Assembly (NCBI RefSeq): GCF_009905375.1
Contig: NC_133647.1
Span: 76,574,671-76,638,670, forward strand
DNA: 64,000 bases
Direction of reading: 5' to 3'
DNA from: Apium graveolens
Taxonomy: Eukaryota > Streptophyta > Magnoliopsida > Apiales > Apiaceae
The notes under the pieces are model-generated. The model saw only the letters and a list, made by a program, of their open reading frames with translations. It did not search any database and was not told the origin of the DNA. The position numbers and the translations under genes were made by a program. Each line of letters starts with the position of its first letter. Position 1 is the stretch's first letter. This document shows, piece after piece, positions 1 through 12,100 of this stretch.

Positions 1-2459
1 TGTACATAGACATCGGTTTTCTTAGCAAACCGATATATAATTAGCCCTTTTTTAATAACATGTTAAAACTAGATTGTGAAAAATTGTATTTAGGAGGTTA
101 AAAAGCATTATAAACATATAACAGGGAAGAACTTTTAACTGATAGACATCAGATTCTTAAAAAAACTGATGTCTTACTCGGTATTTTACATCGGTTTATT
201 TACTCAACCGACGTTAAACATAACTTATAACATCAGTTTTACTTGAGGAAGCGATGTGAAACTTCTACTTTAACATCGGCTGCGTAAGTTAAACCGATGT
301 ACATTGTTCTGGAAGACATCAGTTTTCTTTTTATATACTTGCACAAAGCGATGTGTTTTAACATTTTAGACATCGTTTTCATTCCTGTAATTTGATTTAT
401 TTGTTAGTTTAGACATCATTTTTAGTTTAAGCAAGTGATGTGTTTTTAATATATATAGCAATTTAATATATAGGAAGCCGCATTCAGAATCATTTATATT
501 GAAAGACAACCATTATTCGAAACATCAGCCTCAGACATATAATCTAATCATTTTGCTCGAGCCCAGGAAAAAGCCTCTGAAGAGTCCTACAGATAATCGG
601 GTAGACAACTATGTTGATATTCCACTTGGTACCAAGGAATGAATGAAGTAATATTATATATCACCATTAAAAATAACTCGGCTGCCTTCCACCAAAAAAT
701 CATCTGCTTGAGATAAGAGCCTGGGAAGATATCAGAGAAGGCAGTTACGCTTTTTTTACTTATTAGTGTTAGCTATTCCTAAACATAAGAAAAAAAAGAT
801 AACCCCATGATAATGATTATCAGGATCAACAAACATGTTTTTAATAAATATGAGTTATATAAGAAATACATAACGGAATCAATACCATTAATGGAGAGAT
901 AATCTTCAGTATGCGACAGCTGCAACAGTGTAGATTTACGACCTTTGCCATCTCGGAAAAACCGAGTCAATGTGAAAACTACATCTCCAAAATTGGAATA
1001 AAACTGCACAGATAAAGACACACATGAGCGGAGGCTTCGTTGCACATATCATAGAGTAAAATCCAAATCTCAATCTTGATATGAGGCTGTATCTAGACTG
1101 ATATTTGGGACTGACGATTTGAATGTGTGAACCTGCTTATGACGAATGGTAAAATGATGAGATGAAAAAAATAGTAAATGTTAAAGTTATTTAGGATCAA
1201 GTAGCCACCCAGAATAAGTGCAAACAAAACCACTTAGCACCAATAGGCGTTAAAATGTAAGCAACAATGTCTATATTTAATTACTTACAGCAAGAAAAAC
1301 AATAATCACTGATTATATATGAAAATAGTTGATGTATAATTTAATCATTTAGTAGAACATCGTATGGTAAGCTAACTCCGACAATAAACAATATAACTAT
1401 CTGTTCTTATTCAGCGCTAAAGCCTTAAACCCAGTAAAACTAGACATCTTATTGCACCATTAAGTAAATGAAGCTCTAACTGAAGATATACAAAAAAAAT
1501 GACCCCTAAATGTCTTAAGAAACTCAGTAGAGCAAAATATATAACTACAATGTAACTCGTTGTATGATCTAACCAACTTTATGAAGCTGCAATTTCAATA
1601 GATATATGGAGTTTCGTATTAAAGACCTTTCATCACAAAAAATGATTGTCCATAATCATGGTGATGACGAATGACACGTCCAACTTCCTGATTAATAGCA
1701 CGTGATGCTTTTTGACGATACCATTCTTCTCCAGTCAAAAGCTGTAATTAACAGACATATACTTTCATAAAATATACAAAGTAACCTTTAAATGCTCAAA
1801 ATCAGATATAATTTGAGTAGATATCCCACAATCTGAGTCCTACCTTACATCCTGTCCTAAGTGGCACTGCCAATGCCTTCTCATCCAAGAATTTACGTTT
1901 TAGACGAACCTGTCAAAAGTCATAGAGCTTATACTGTTAAGCAATGCCCCTGACAATATACTACAACTCAAAATCATAAAGATTTATCGAAAATGATATT
2001 TAATGCATTTCTTCCTGATTCCTATTACATAATAGATCAAATATATTGTATACACTGAATTCTTTAAAAATAAGGGGACAATTTCTGAAACGAACCTTAG
2101 GATCAGTTACACACTGAAACTGAATGCAAACACATGCCAAAGCCAACAACTGTACTCTCTAATCTACACTCCTATACACATAATTGAACTAATTCTATAG
2201 TAACAAGCAATCAAGAACCCAAAACAAACATACACACATATATAAACATACACAGACTGGCCTTAAAGACAATTATACTTCATGTTTACACACCCAAAAT
2301 AAACATACACTTATATTAAACGTTTCATTTTATATATACACATATTTACATGATTAAACATTTGCTGTAATTGTACTTCAAAAACAAAAACAGTTCCTAA
2401 AATTTAACAAGAACATGGAGCAATATACCTAATCGAGCAAACCGAACTTCAATAAATAG
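1..2459. mobile_element. Partial copy (A) of a non-autonomous CACTA (EnSpm) transposon
   Basis: This stretch is nearly identical to 15778-18244, which lies inside a complete CACTA element, so it is the same element cut at both sides: by the window edge on the left and by a breakpoint at 2459 on the right. Subterminal repeats of the type ACATCGGTT/AACCGATGT crowd 1-430 in both orientations, as is usual for transposase binding sites near CACTA ends. No transposase is visible. By eye the copies differ by about three dozen substitutions plus one 8-bp indel (near 1779), about 1.5 percent. The interior carries helicase gene pieces on the minus strand. Confidence 0.88.
886..2113 (-). pseudogene. RTEL1: Captured RTEL1-like helicase exons in CACTA copy A
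   Basis: Four minus-strand blocks bounded by plausible AG/GT splice sites read in the gene order of RTEL1, a superfamily 2 iron-sulfur DNA helicase that unwinds D-loops and telomere structures. Block A (2113-2096) encodes VTDPK. Block B (1909-1844) begins VRLKRKFLDEKA. Block C (1741-1627) contains [10 protein letters not shown] and the helicase motif VI segment [11 protein letters not shown], then a small deletion shifts the frame before what would be FCDER. Block D (1003-886) contains SNFGDVVFTLTRFFRDG, matching the region just after the helicase core. The rest of the helicase, including motif I and the iron-sulfur cysteines, was not seen, so this is a gene fragment carried by the transposon. 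Block A is short and least certain. Confidence 0.8.
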
Positions 2460-2460
2460 A
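2458..2460. other. Junction of a ~15.8 kb tandem duplication
   Basis: To the left the sequence follows CACTA copy B up to 18244; to the right it follows the Copia-1 LTR from position 14081 of the 3' LTR. The two parents share only the bases AG at the join, so this looks like end joining with 2-bp microhomology. It explains why the Copia-1 5' LTR lacks its first ~690 bp and why a CACTA copy, not the Gypsy target, lies upstream of it. Confidence 0.75.
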
Positions 2461-2788
2461 GAAATCTTTGTAAGCACTATCTTTAGCATCTCCTGTGTTC
2501 TTAGCAGTTCTATTTTGTATAAGCAGCTGTGAGCATTTCTGCACACAGAGTCCTCTCGATATATTAAATATATCTCTGGTGGAATTGTTTAAATCCACCA
2601 GAAAGTTTTTAAAGACTCTTGTTTTTAATTACTTATGTTTTGATTCATTCAAGTTTACATTCCGCATTGTGCTAATCAAAACAAATATATCCATAATTGA
2701 GTTGAACATTTTTATTTCAAGAAAAAGGTTCAAGAATTCCATTCACCCCCCCTTCTGTAATTCTTGCTATATTGTTAAAGGACTAACA
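2460..2788 (+). repeat. Copia-1 5' LTR, last ~330 bp
   Basis: Matches the end of the 3' LTR (14082-14410) and ends ...GGACTAACA just before the primer site. The first ~690 bp, including the LTR promoter equivalent to 14022-14029, are missing because the duplication breakpoint lies inside the LTR. Confidence 0.92.
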
Positions 2789-2790
2789 AT

Positions 2791-2802
2791 TGGTATCAGA
2801 GC
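2791..2802 (+). other. Copia-1 primer-binding site (tRNA-Met initiator)
   Basis: TGGTATCAGAGC, the usual copia primer site complementary to the 3' end of initiator tRNA-Met, two bases after the LTR end. Confidence 0.9.
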
Positions 2803-2849
2803 AAGCTCTTAATCTACAAAGAGTTTAAAGATCAAAATAATTCAGCAAG

Positions 2850-5249
2850 ATGAACAAGAAAGATGTTGGAGTCAAGATTCCTTTTCTTGATAAAGATAAT
2901 TACCATCATTGGAAGGTAAAGATGCATCTTCATATGCTTTCTCAAGATGAGGCCTATGTGGACTGCATAGAAAGAGGCCCTCATGTTCCAGTGAGAGCTG
3001 CAACAGGAAATGAACCATCTGTTCCAAAGCCAAGGCATGAATGGTCTGAACCTGATATGGAACAAGTCAGGAAAGATAAAAAGGCCATGAACATTCTGTT
3101 CAATGGTGTTGATGCAGACATGTTTGATAACATCATCAACTACAAGACTGCCAAGGAAGTTTGGGACACAATACAGATAATCTGTGATGGTACTGAGCAA
3201 GTAAGAGAAAATAAAATGCAGCTCCTGATTCAGCAATATGAGCATTTTCACAATGAAGAAAGTGAGTCACTCACTGACATTTTTAGTAGATTCCAAAAGC
3301 TACTAAATGCTCTTAAATTGCATGGAAGAGTCTATCAGACTAAAGACTCCAATCTGAAATTTCTTAGATCTCTTCCAAAGGAATGGAAACAAATGACAGT
3401 CTCATTGAGAAACTCACAAGATTATAAGGAGTTTACTTTGGAGAGACTGTATGGCATTCTGAAGACCTATAAGCTTGAGATAGAGCAGGATGAAAGAATG
3501 GAGAGAGGAAAGAAGAAAGGAGGATCCATTGCACTAGTGGCTGAACTGGAAAAGGAGAAGGAAGTGAAGATGGAAGCTGTGGAATCAACTTCAAAGGCCT
3601 GTGAAAGCAAGGGTAAAGGGCTAGCTGCAGAAAGTGAAGATTCATTGAGTCAAGATGACATGGAGGACATTGATGAGCACCTAGCATTCATTTCAAGAAG
3701 ATTTTCCAAGCTCAAGTTCAAGAAGAACTTTGGAGCTGCCAAGCCAAATAGAAACATGGTGGATAAATCAAAATTCAAGTGTTTCAAATGTGGCTTGGCA
3801 GGGCATTTTGCAAATGAGTGTAGAAAGTCAGATTTCAGTAAGAAAAGAATTGAGTCTGTGGATTATAAGCAAAAATACTTTGATCTACTCAAACAGAAGG
3901 AAAGGGCTTTTATTACACAAGAGAATGACTGGGCAGCTGATGGTTTGGATGAAGATGAGGATATCAGCTATGTCAATCTAGCCCTTATGGCCAAGTCTGA
4001 TGAAACAGAGACAAGTTCCTCAAGCAATCAGGTAATCACTACAAACCTTGCACATTTATCTAAAGCTGAGTGTAATGATGCAATAAATGACATGTCTACA
4101 GAATTGTATCATTTGCGTGTTACACTTAAGTCTCTCACTAAAGAAAATGCTAAAATTAAAGAAAACAACTTGTTTTTGAGTGAGAGGAATAATGTGCTTG
4201 AGTCTCAGTTTGTTGAGTTTGAGAAACTAAAAATTGAGTGTAGAATTGCCAAGGAGGAATTAACTGAGTCCTTGAAAAAGGAAGAAATTTTATAGAAGCA
4301 GCTCGATCGTGAACATGAGGTGATTAAAGCATGGAAAACATCCAGAGATGTTCATGCTCAAATCACCAAGGTTCAAGGAATTGAGTCTTTTTGTGATGAA
4401 GCCTGGAAAAAGAATAAGGAGAAACTAGAACCTATTTTGGTAGATGGATTGCTGAAAGATGTAGACTCGACGGATGATGAGGACTATCCGTCGGATAACA
4501 AAAAGTGTTATCCGTCGAATGATAAAAATCCTCATCCGTCGGCTGTGAGCAAACCCATTAGCAAAGCCAAATTAACCAAGCTAAATGAAAAGTATGGGTC
4601 TGTTTCCAAGAACTTTGTTTCAGGAGAGTCAAGTCAAGCCAAGAAAGGGAAGAAGGCTAATGTTGGTCACATGACTGTCAAACAGTTAAGTGACAGACTT
4701 GGAAAGATAGAGGTAAAAACAGAGACTAAAAGGAAAAACAATAGGAATGGTAAAGTAGGGATTAACAAACATAATAACTACACACCTGACAAATATGCTC
4801 CTAGAAAAATCTGTGTCAAGTGTGGTAGTGTAAATCATTTGGCTGTTCATTGCAAATCTGCCATGCCTACTCCCATGTCTGTTCAGCCTCAATTCTCTAA
4901 CATGAATGCCATGCCTCCCATGCCTGTAAATGCTATGCCTATACAGAACATGAATGCACAGTTTGCTAATATTCCATTTGCACCTAATCCATATTATGCT
5001 ACATACAATATGCCTCAAATGTCATTTAGCATGCCTTACTGGAATAACATGTTTGTACCAAGCATGCCATTTCCTGTTAGCCATAACATGCATAATAATT
5101 CTGTTGCATCTAGTGGTTTCAAAGGCCCAACCCAAATGACTAAGGAAGAATCTGAAATTCCTAAGTCAAATGAGTTGAGACCTAAGAAACAGAAGAAGAA
5201 AGCTAACAAGGCAGGACCCAAGGAAACTTGGGTACCAAAATCAACTTGA
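2850..5249 (+). pseudogene. Copia-1 gag (capsid/nucleocapsid), one in-frame stop
   Basis: Gag forms the virus-like particle and packages element RNA. The ATG at 2850 opens a UBN2-type copia gag with the usual N-terminal WKVKMHLHM block. A first zinc knuckle CFKCGLAGHFANEC lies at about residues 311-324 (3780-3821). A long Leu/Lys/Glu-rich coiled-coil stretch follows (about 4050-4420). A second knuckle with the same CCHC spacing starts at 4812, then a methionine-rich segment (4861-5100). A single TAG at 4293-4295 breaks the otherwise continuous frame. The CGACGGAT family motif occurs four times at 4468-4541. A frame change separates gag from pol, and it is unclear whether that is a lesion or programmed. 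Confidence 0.88.
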
Positions 5250-5263
5250 TTTGATTTTGATGT

Positions 5264-8200
5264 GTGCAGGGAAACAGAAGGAATCTTTGGTACTTGGATA
5301 GTGGTTGTTCAAGACACATGACTGGTGATTCTACCCTGCTCACAGAGTTTGAAGAGAGAGCTGGCCCAAGTATCACTTTTGGAGATGACAGCAAAAGGTT
5401 ATACTGTGAGATATGGCTTAATTTCAAAGGACAATGTCATCATTGAAGAAGTTGCCTTAGTGGATGGTCTCAAACATAATCTGTTCAGTATCAGCCAGCT
5501 TTGTGATAAAGGCAACTCAGTAACCTTCAACAAAGAAACCTGTGTTGTGATTAATAATCAAAACAACAAAGTGGTTCTCACTGGTGTGAGAAGAGGAAAT
5601 GTGTATCTAGCTGACTTCAACTCAACTAAAGCAGAATCTGTAACTTGTCTTCTCAGTAAAGCAAGTTAAGATGAAAGTTGGCTATGGCACAAGAAGCTAT
5701 CCCATTTGAACTTCAAGACCATGAATGAGCTGGTAAAGAAAGAGCTAGTTAGAGGCATTCCTATGGTAGAGTTTACAAAGGATGGACTGTGTGATGCCTG
5801 CCAAAAAGGGAAGCAGCTTAAAGCATCATTCAGGAAGAAACTTGATTCAGCAATTGAAGAGCCTCTACAACTGCTTCACATGGATTTGTTTGGACCAGTC
5901 AATATATTGTCAATCTCAAAGAAAAGATTTTGCCTAGTAATTGTAGATGATTTCTCAAAGTTCTCTTGGACCTATTTCCTAAAGTCCAAGGATGAAGCTA
6001 GTGAAATCATCATCAATCACATAAGGCAAGTTAACAATCATCCTGATTTCAAAGTTAGAAGAATCAGGAGTGATAATGGAACTGAGTTCAAGAACTATGT
6101 CATGAGAGCATTTTGTGAGGAAAATGGAATCTTGCATGAGTTCTCAGCAGCAAGGACTCCACAACAGAATGGAGTAGTGGAATGAAAGAATATATCTCTT
6201 ATTGAAGCTGCAAGGACAATGCTCGAAGAATCAAAACTACCAACATACTTCTGGGCTGAAGCTGTAAACACTGTATGCTACACTCAGAACATCTCTCTGA
6301 TTAATCAAGCAAGATGCATGACACCTTATCAATTGTTCAAGAACAAGAAGCCAACTCTGAACTTTCTTTATGTCTTTGGCTATAAATGCTATATTCTGAG
6401 AAATCAAACTGATCAAAATGGGAAGTTTGATGCTATAGCAGATGAAGGATTTTTTGTTGGATATGCTGTTGGTAAAGCATATAGAGTCTACAATCTAAGA
6501 ACCAACATTGTTGTTGAATCTATACATGTTGTGTTTGATGATAAAAAGATTGAAGGACTAAAAGATGGAGATTACCATGAGAGCCTCAAATTCGACAATG
6601 TTGAGATGGTCAGTGATGAAAGTGATGATGAGAGTGATCAAGAAACAGTGTCTAAGGATAATGCAGACAAATCTACTACAAATAAAGCACAAAACTCAAC
6701 ATCCGTTGAGTTACATAATGCTTCATCCGTCGGAAGGCAATCTGTATTATCCGTCGGAAGACAACCTGCCTCATCCGTCGGTACTCAAAATTCACCATCC
6801 GTCGGGTTATCAAAAGGAGCAGGAAGTCAAGGCAGATCACCCATAGATAGCACCCCGATCTCAAATCAAAGATCCACAAACTCAGGGGGAGTTTCTAGCA
6901 ATCAAAACTCAATCACACATCAAGACAACATTGAGGTCTCTTCATCTAGGGCTAAACTACCTCAACCAAGAAAATGGACAAAAGATCACCCCTTTGAACT
7001 GATCATTGGTGATGTTTCTTCCAGAGTTCAAACCAGGAGAGCAACTCAAGAAGAATGTCTATACAGCAGCTTCCTGTCTAAGGAAGAACCAAAGAAGGTA
7101 GAAGAAGCCTTATTAGATCCTGATTGGATTTTAGCTATGCAGGGGGAGCTAAACCAATTTGAAAGGAATAAAGTATGGAAGCTGGTACCCAAGCCTACAG
7201 GAAAGAATCCAATAGACACCAAATGGGTATTCAGAAATAAGATGGATGAAAATGGCATAGTAGTAAGGAACAAAGCAAGATTGGTTGCTAAAGGCTATTG
7301 TCAGCAAGAAGGAATAGATTTTGATGAAACATTTGCTCCTGTTGCAAGACTTGAAGCCATCAGAATCTTCTTAGCCTATGCAGCCCATGCCAATTTCAAG
7401 GTCTATCAAATGGATGTCAAAAGTGCCTTTCTGAATGGAGATTTGGAGGAAGAAGTGTATGTAAGTCAACCTACGGCTTTGAAGATCCAAATTTCCCAGA
7501 GTATGTCTATTATCTACTGAAAGCACTTTATGGACTGAAGCAAGCACCCTAGAGCCTGGTATGACACTTTATCAAAGTTTCTTTTGGAAAATCACTTCAC
7601 AAGAGGTACTGTAGATAAAACTTTATTTTTCAGAAATGTGAATGGCTCTAGCATACTTGTTCAAATTTATGTAGATGATATTATTTTTGGCTCTACAGAT
7701 GAGAAACTTTGTAAAAAGTTTGCCAAACTGATGCAAATCAAGTATGAAATGAGTATGACGGGAGAACTAACTTACTTTCTTGGTTTACAAGTTAAGCAAG
7801 TTAGTGATGGAATATTCATTAGTCAAACTAAATATATTTTTGATCTTTTAAAGAAGTTTGGTCTAATGGATTGCACATCTGCAAAAACTCCCATGACCAC
7901 TGCAACTAAGCTTGAACTAAACACTAATGAAAAGTCTGTGGATATTTCAAGTTATAGAGGCATGGTTGGCTCACTTCTGTACTTAACAGCTAGTAGGCCA
8001 GATATAATGTTTGCTACATGTTTGTGTGCTAGATTTCAGGCTGATCCTAGAGAGTCTCATTTAATAGCTATTAAGAGAATCTTCAGATATCTCAAAGGAA
8101 CACCAAACCTTGGCATTTGGTATCCTAGAGATTCTGGCTTTGATCTAACTGGTTATTCAGATGCAGATTATGCAGGTTACAGAATTGATAGAAAAAGCAC

Positions 8201-8611
8201 AACAGGAACCTGTCAATTTTTAGGAGACAAGCTTGTGTCCTGGTTCAGTAAAAAGCAAAATTCAGTTTCTACTTCTACAGCTGAAGCTGAATATATTGCT
8301 GCTGGCAGTTGCTGTGCACAGATTTTATGGATGAAAAATCAATTGCTAGACTATGGTTTGCAAGTTGAAAGGATTCCTATTTTCTGTGACAACACAAGTG
8401 CAATTGCCATCACTGAAAATCCAGTGCAACATTCAAGGACAAAGCATATAGACATCAATACCATTTCATAAGGGAACATGTAATGAATGGTACTGTAGAG
8501 TTACATTTTGTTCCAAGTGAGAAGCAACTTGCAGATATTTTTACCAAGCCACTGGATGAATCCACCTTTTCTAGGTTGGTAAGTGAGTTAGGTATGCTTA
8601 ATTACTCTTGA
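5264..8611 (+). pseudogene. Copia-1 pol polyprotein (PR-INT-RT-RNase H), degenerate
   Basis: Domains in copia order: aspartic protease with LDSGCSRHMTG (about 5288), pre-integrase zinc site WHKKLSH...CDACQKG (5690-5815), integrase core with the acidic residues in HMDLFGP and IRSDNGTEF and the end PQQNGVVE, reverse transcriptase with [11 protein letters not shown] and the catalytic YVDDIIFGS (about 7670), and RNase H with GYSDADYAG, STAEAEY and KHIDI. Lesions seen: frame change near 5398, TAA at 5667, TGA at 6183, frame changes near 7470 and 7550, and a 1-nt loss near 8455. The linker between integrase and RT (6690-6810) holds four copies of the family motif, read as Ser-Val-Gly repeats. The element cannot make a full polyprotein. 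Confidence 0.9.
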
Positions 8612-9130
8612 ATTTATTTAATTATTTTGCAAGTTGAAAAGTAGCCAGAAATTTAACTGATTTTTAGTCTTGGATGAAAATTTTGGCTAAGTCAAAATTT
8701 GCATCTCGACGGATGACCGTTATCCATCGAGTTGAGTCATCCGTCGATATACAAATTGTAAATAAAAATCAATCACTTTTCTGGAGTATTTTAAAGCTCG
8801 ACGGATATCAACTTATCCTCATCCATCGAAGTGTCTAAATCTTAACCGTTAATTCCCTGAACATTATCCATCGAGTATACTTACAGTTTGTAAGCATTAC
8901 ACGACGGATAATGGGTGAAATTTTTACAGTTTATTTTAAAACGGCTATTTTAGACAATTTCTATTGGGTAATTTACTTCTCTTCATTATTTTTATCAGTT
9001 GATTTTGAGTAAAGTATAAAAGCTTATTTCATTCTAATCATTTTCTTTTATCATTCTCAAATTCAACTGTGATATTTCATTCTCTCTCAAGCAAAAATCC
9101 TCTTTCTCTTCAAGCTTTTCTTCTCTAATA
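8612..9130 (+). repeat. Copia-1 pol-ORF3 spacer with clustered CGACGGAT motifs
   Basis: Non-coding spacer. Exact CGACGGAT or its complement occurs at 8707, 8739, 8799 and 8902, with near matches (ATCCATCG) between them. The last ~110 bases form the promoter-like leader of ORF3. Confidence 0.7.
9015..9130 (+). promoter_or_regulatory. Putative internal promoter and leader of Copia-1 ORF3
   Basis: TATAAAA at 9015-9021 is followed by a pyrimidine-rich leader (TCTCTC, CTTTCTC tracts) that runs to the ATG at 9131, a spacing like a normal plant core promoter and 5' UTR. Equivalent structures precede ORF3 in Copia-2 and in the Athila element. Use as a promoter is inferred. Confidence 0.45.
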
Positions 9131-12100
9131 ATGGCACCCGTAGTTAAGATCATGTCACAGACTGGGTTCATCTATGAGAAGAACAACTTCACGGCCTTGG
9201 TCAATAAGGGGATTCAGCAATCTGAAGACTATCATAAGATGATGGACTTCGTGAACAACTGCAAGTTAAGTTTTTCCATGCTGGAATCACCCACAATTTA
9301 TTGTGAAGTTGTTGAGGAGATGTGGACAACAACAATCTACAACTCTACTGACAAAACCATCACTCTAACCATCAAAGGTAATGATTTCTGTATCAATAGT
9401 GATGTCATAAAAGCATGTTTCAAGATTCCTGATGATAATGTAACTGCACCACACACTGACACTGATATTGTCAACATGCTCAATTCCATTCATTATGCAC
9501 TTCCTACTGCAAAATTAATTGAAATTAGAAGACTAGGTCTTAAGAAGGAATGGAGTTACTTGTGTGATGTAGTAACTAAAGTCTTTTCTGGAAAAATCAG
9601 TAATTTTGATTCTGTGAACATTTCCATGCTTAACATGCTATACATGCTAGTTACAGACAAATATTACAATTTCAGTGACCTTGTTGTGTATGAGTTAGGT
9701 TTTAAATTAGGTGACTTAACCAAAAGAGGAAATAATATTTACTATGCTAGATTTTTTATGCTTTTGGCTAACCATCTTTGTCAAGAGATTGAACTTGAGA
9801 ACCCAAACAACAAATTAGCTTGTTGGGTTCAAGAGAGAAGAATCATTGCAGACTTGAACAGAGCCAACCATCACAAGGATGTGCCAATGTTCTATTTTCC
9901 TGCAATGCTTACACCTCAGGTAAGTGAGGTAAGCTCATCCAGATCCTCAACTATTCCAATCTCTTCTATTTCTTTGACTTCGGGCATAGCTATGGCAACT
10001 GTGACAATGACCAAACAGTTGCCTACCAAAGCTGCCAAAACAACTGCAATTTCTAAATCCAAATCAAAGAAAACCCCCTCTGGTATCTCTCAAAAGGTAC
10101 CAGTTGAAAAATCTACTAAAGCCAAAGAGGGGAGTGTGAAGGAGGGTAAGATAGGTGAGGGAAGGGGTGAACATAAAAGAAACCCCAAGGATAAGGTTGG
10201 AGAGTTGAGTGAATCCCATCCTAGCCATACTGCAGTTTCCCAACAAACTGTAGTGCTTATAAAGGACAAAAGCTCACTTCTAGCTGCATCCTCCCAAAAG
10301 AATGTGGCTATTGAACAAAGCTCACATCCAAGAGCACAGGCCAAGAGGGTTAGGGACACAAGCTCACACCAAACTTACACTAGAAAGAAGAAATCCAAAA
10401 CAACTGGGGATGCACAGGGCACACACTTAGTGCAAACTGGTGCTAAAGACACAGTCCCTGCACCTTCTCAAATTCAGATTGATGTGGCTCCAATAAATGT
10501 GGAGTCACAGCCAAAATCTCTCGTTATAGAAGCCACAGAAACACAATACTCACCAACTAACTCACTGGAAGTGGACATGATAAACACTTCAATTCCTGAT
10601 TCCCCTTCTTTAACTCTGTTGGGGAAGCCAAAATCCAGTGCAAGTGAGCATCATCTTTTAGATGATTTGTTGGCTCACTTGCCAATTCTTTCTGATTCTA
10701 TTGTGACATCTGTGCCTCAAATAACTTCAATCAACACAGAGTCAACAATAGTTTCTCTTCCCACCTCATTCATTTCTACTCTCTCGATGGATATTGCTCA
10801 TCCGTCGAGTAGTGATTGTATCCCGACGAATAAGCCTATCAACTGTTGGCTGCTCAGGGCAATGTGGAGGCAGAGCAGACTTTGAATTTAGTGCACACCA
10901 CAGAATCTCTTCAAAGAGATAAAGCTGCTGTGAACAGACTGCCTTCTCAAGCTGGAGAGCCATCTGAAGAATTTGGAGTAAATTCTGATGATGATGACTC
11001 TGGTTCTTTGGATGGAAGCATGAACATAGGGGGAGCTGAAGACCCAAGTTCTGCTTTCAGTTTACCTAAATGGGTATGGGAAAAGGAATTTTCACCAGGG
11101 CAATTTGAGGTGTCTTTGGTAAAACATGTCATAGCTATTCAGCAGGCCCTTCAGGAAGCTTCAGATGCTGGTACCAAGGCTGTTCTTCAAGCTCACCTAG
11201 ACTCCTTACAGTTAATGAAGATCCAACACTCAAGACAGAATCTCAGTGTGGATGAATTGAAAAAGGAGATAGCTGACTTAAAGACATATAACTCTGAGAA
11301 ACTGGATTCAATAATGCCATATGGTACCATGCATGATCTACTACTAAGGTTGAGGAGAGAATCAGATTCTGACAAGAAGTTAGCCAAGCTGGAAAACAGA
11401 GTTCAGGTTATTGAGAATTCAGTGGCTCTACTTCTTCAAAATCAACAGACTCAGACAAATCTTTTCATGCAACTGGCTAAAGCACAAGGCCTAACTCCTC
11501 CACTTGATGATAACAAAAAGGGGGAGAGAGAATCAAGTAAGGGGGAGAAAGGACCAACTGAGGGGGAGAAACTTCAAGTTCAAATCAGCAAAGTAATTGT
11601 ACCTTCAATTACTATCTCCAAGCCACCAGTTGCAGATGGTATAGATCTTATAAATGCAGCAGCAGTAAATTTGAAAGATGCTGATAAAGAAGAGTTGACT
11701 CTGATCAACTGGAAAAAGATTGATGAGGAAATACAGAAAAAGTTTCAATTAGTCAAGGAACCAGATCAGTCAGCCATTCATCACTCTCATGTCAAGCCAA
11801 TCAATGTGAATGAGATGAGCATGAACTATCTGGAGAAAGGACAATCTTCCTGCATCAAGACTACAAAGGCTGAGATAATTCTTAAACCAAGGGCAAACTA
11901 TCCAAAGTCATCTTTGAAGAACCCTATGGATTCTGTGTATGAGACACCCAAGCCTGATGAAAAGAAGCTTCTGTCAAGATCTATTCTCCTCTACAAAGAT
12001 CCAGCTGATTCAGCCTCAAGAAAAAGAATTGCAAAGATATTCAAAAATGGGAAGGAAATTTGTGTGGTAGCTGGACATCCACAATTTGCTCATGCAAAGG

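Noticed and set aside
549..643. Open plus-strand stretch containing EPRKKPLKSPTDNR in CACTA copy A
   Set aside because: Could be another captured exon but I recognise no family and see no clear splice borders.
779..1045. 88-codon minus-strand frame (repeated at 16556-16822) as an independent gene
   Set aside because: Its informative part is the captured RTEL1-like exon; the ends run into intron sequence.
2791..2802. tRNA-Met-like strings at 2791, 25732, 40412 and 62402
   Set aside because: They are 12-nt primer-binding sites next to LTR ends, not tRNA genes; no cloverleaf follows.
2495..2812. Open frame of 105 codons, and its 183-codon counterpart at 14117-14668
   Set aside because: Both run through LTR sequence and the second crosses an element junction; no coding signature.
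2832..3251. 139-codon minus-strand frame opposite gag
   Set aside because: Shadow of the gag reading frame with no independent support.
4468..4541. Evenly spaced short repeats as a CRISPR-like array
   Set aside because: Copies are 8 nt, in both orientations, irregularly spaced and in a plant retrotransposon.
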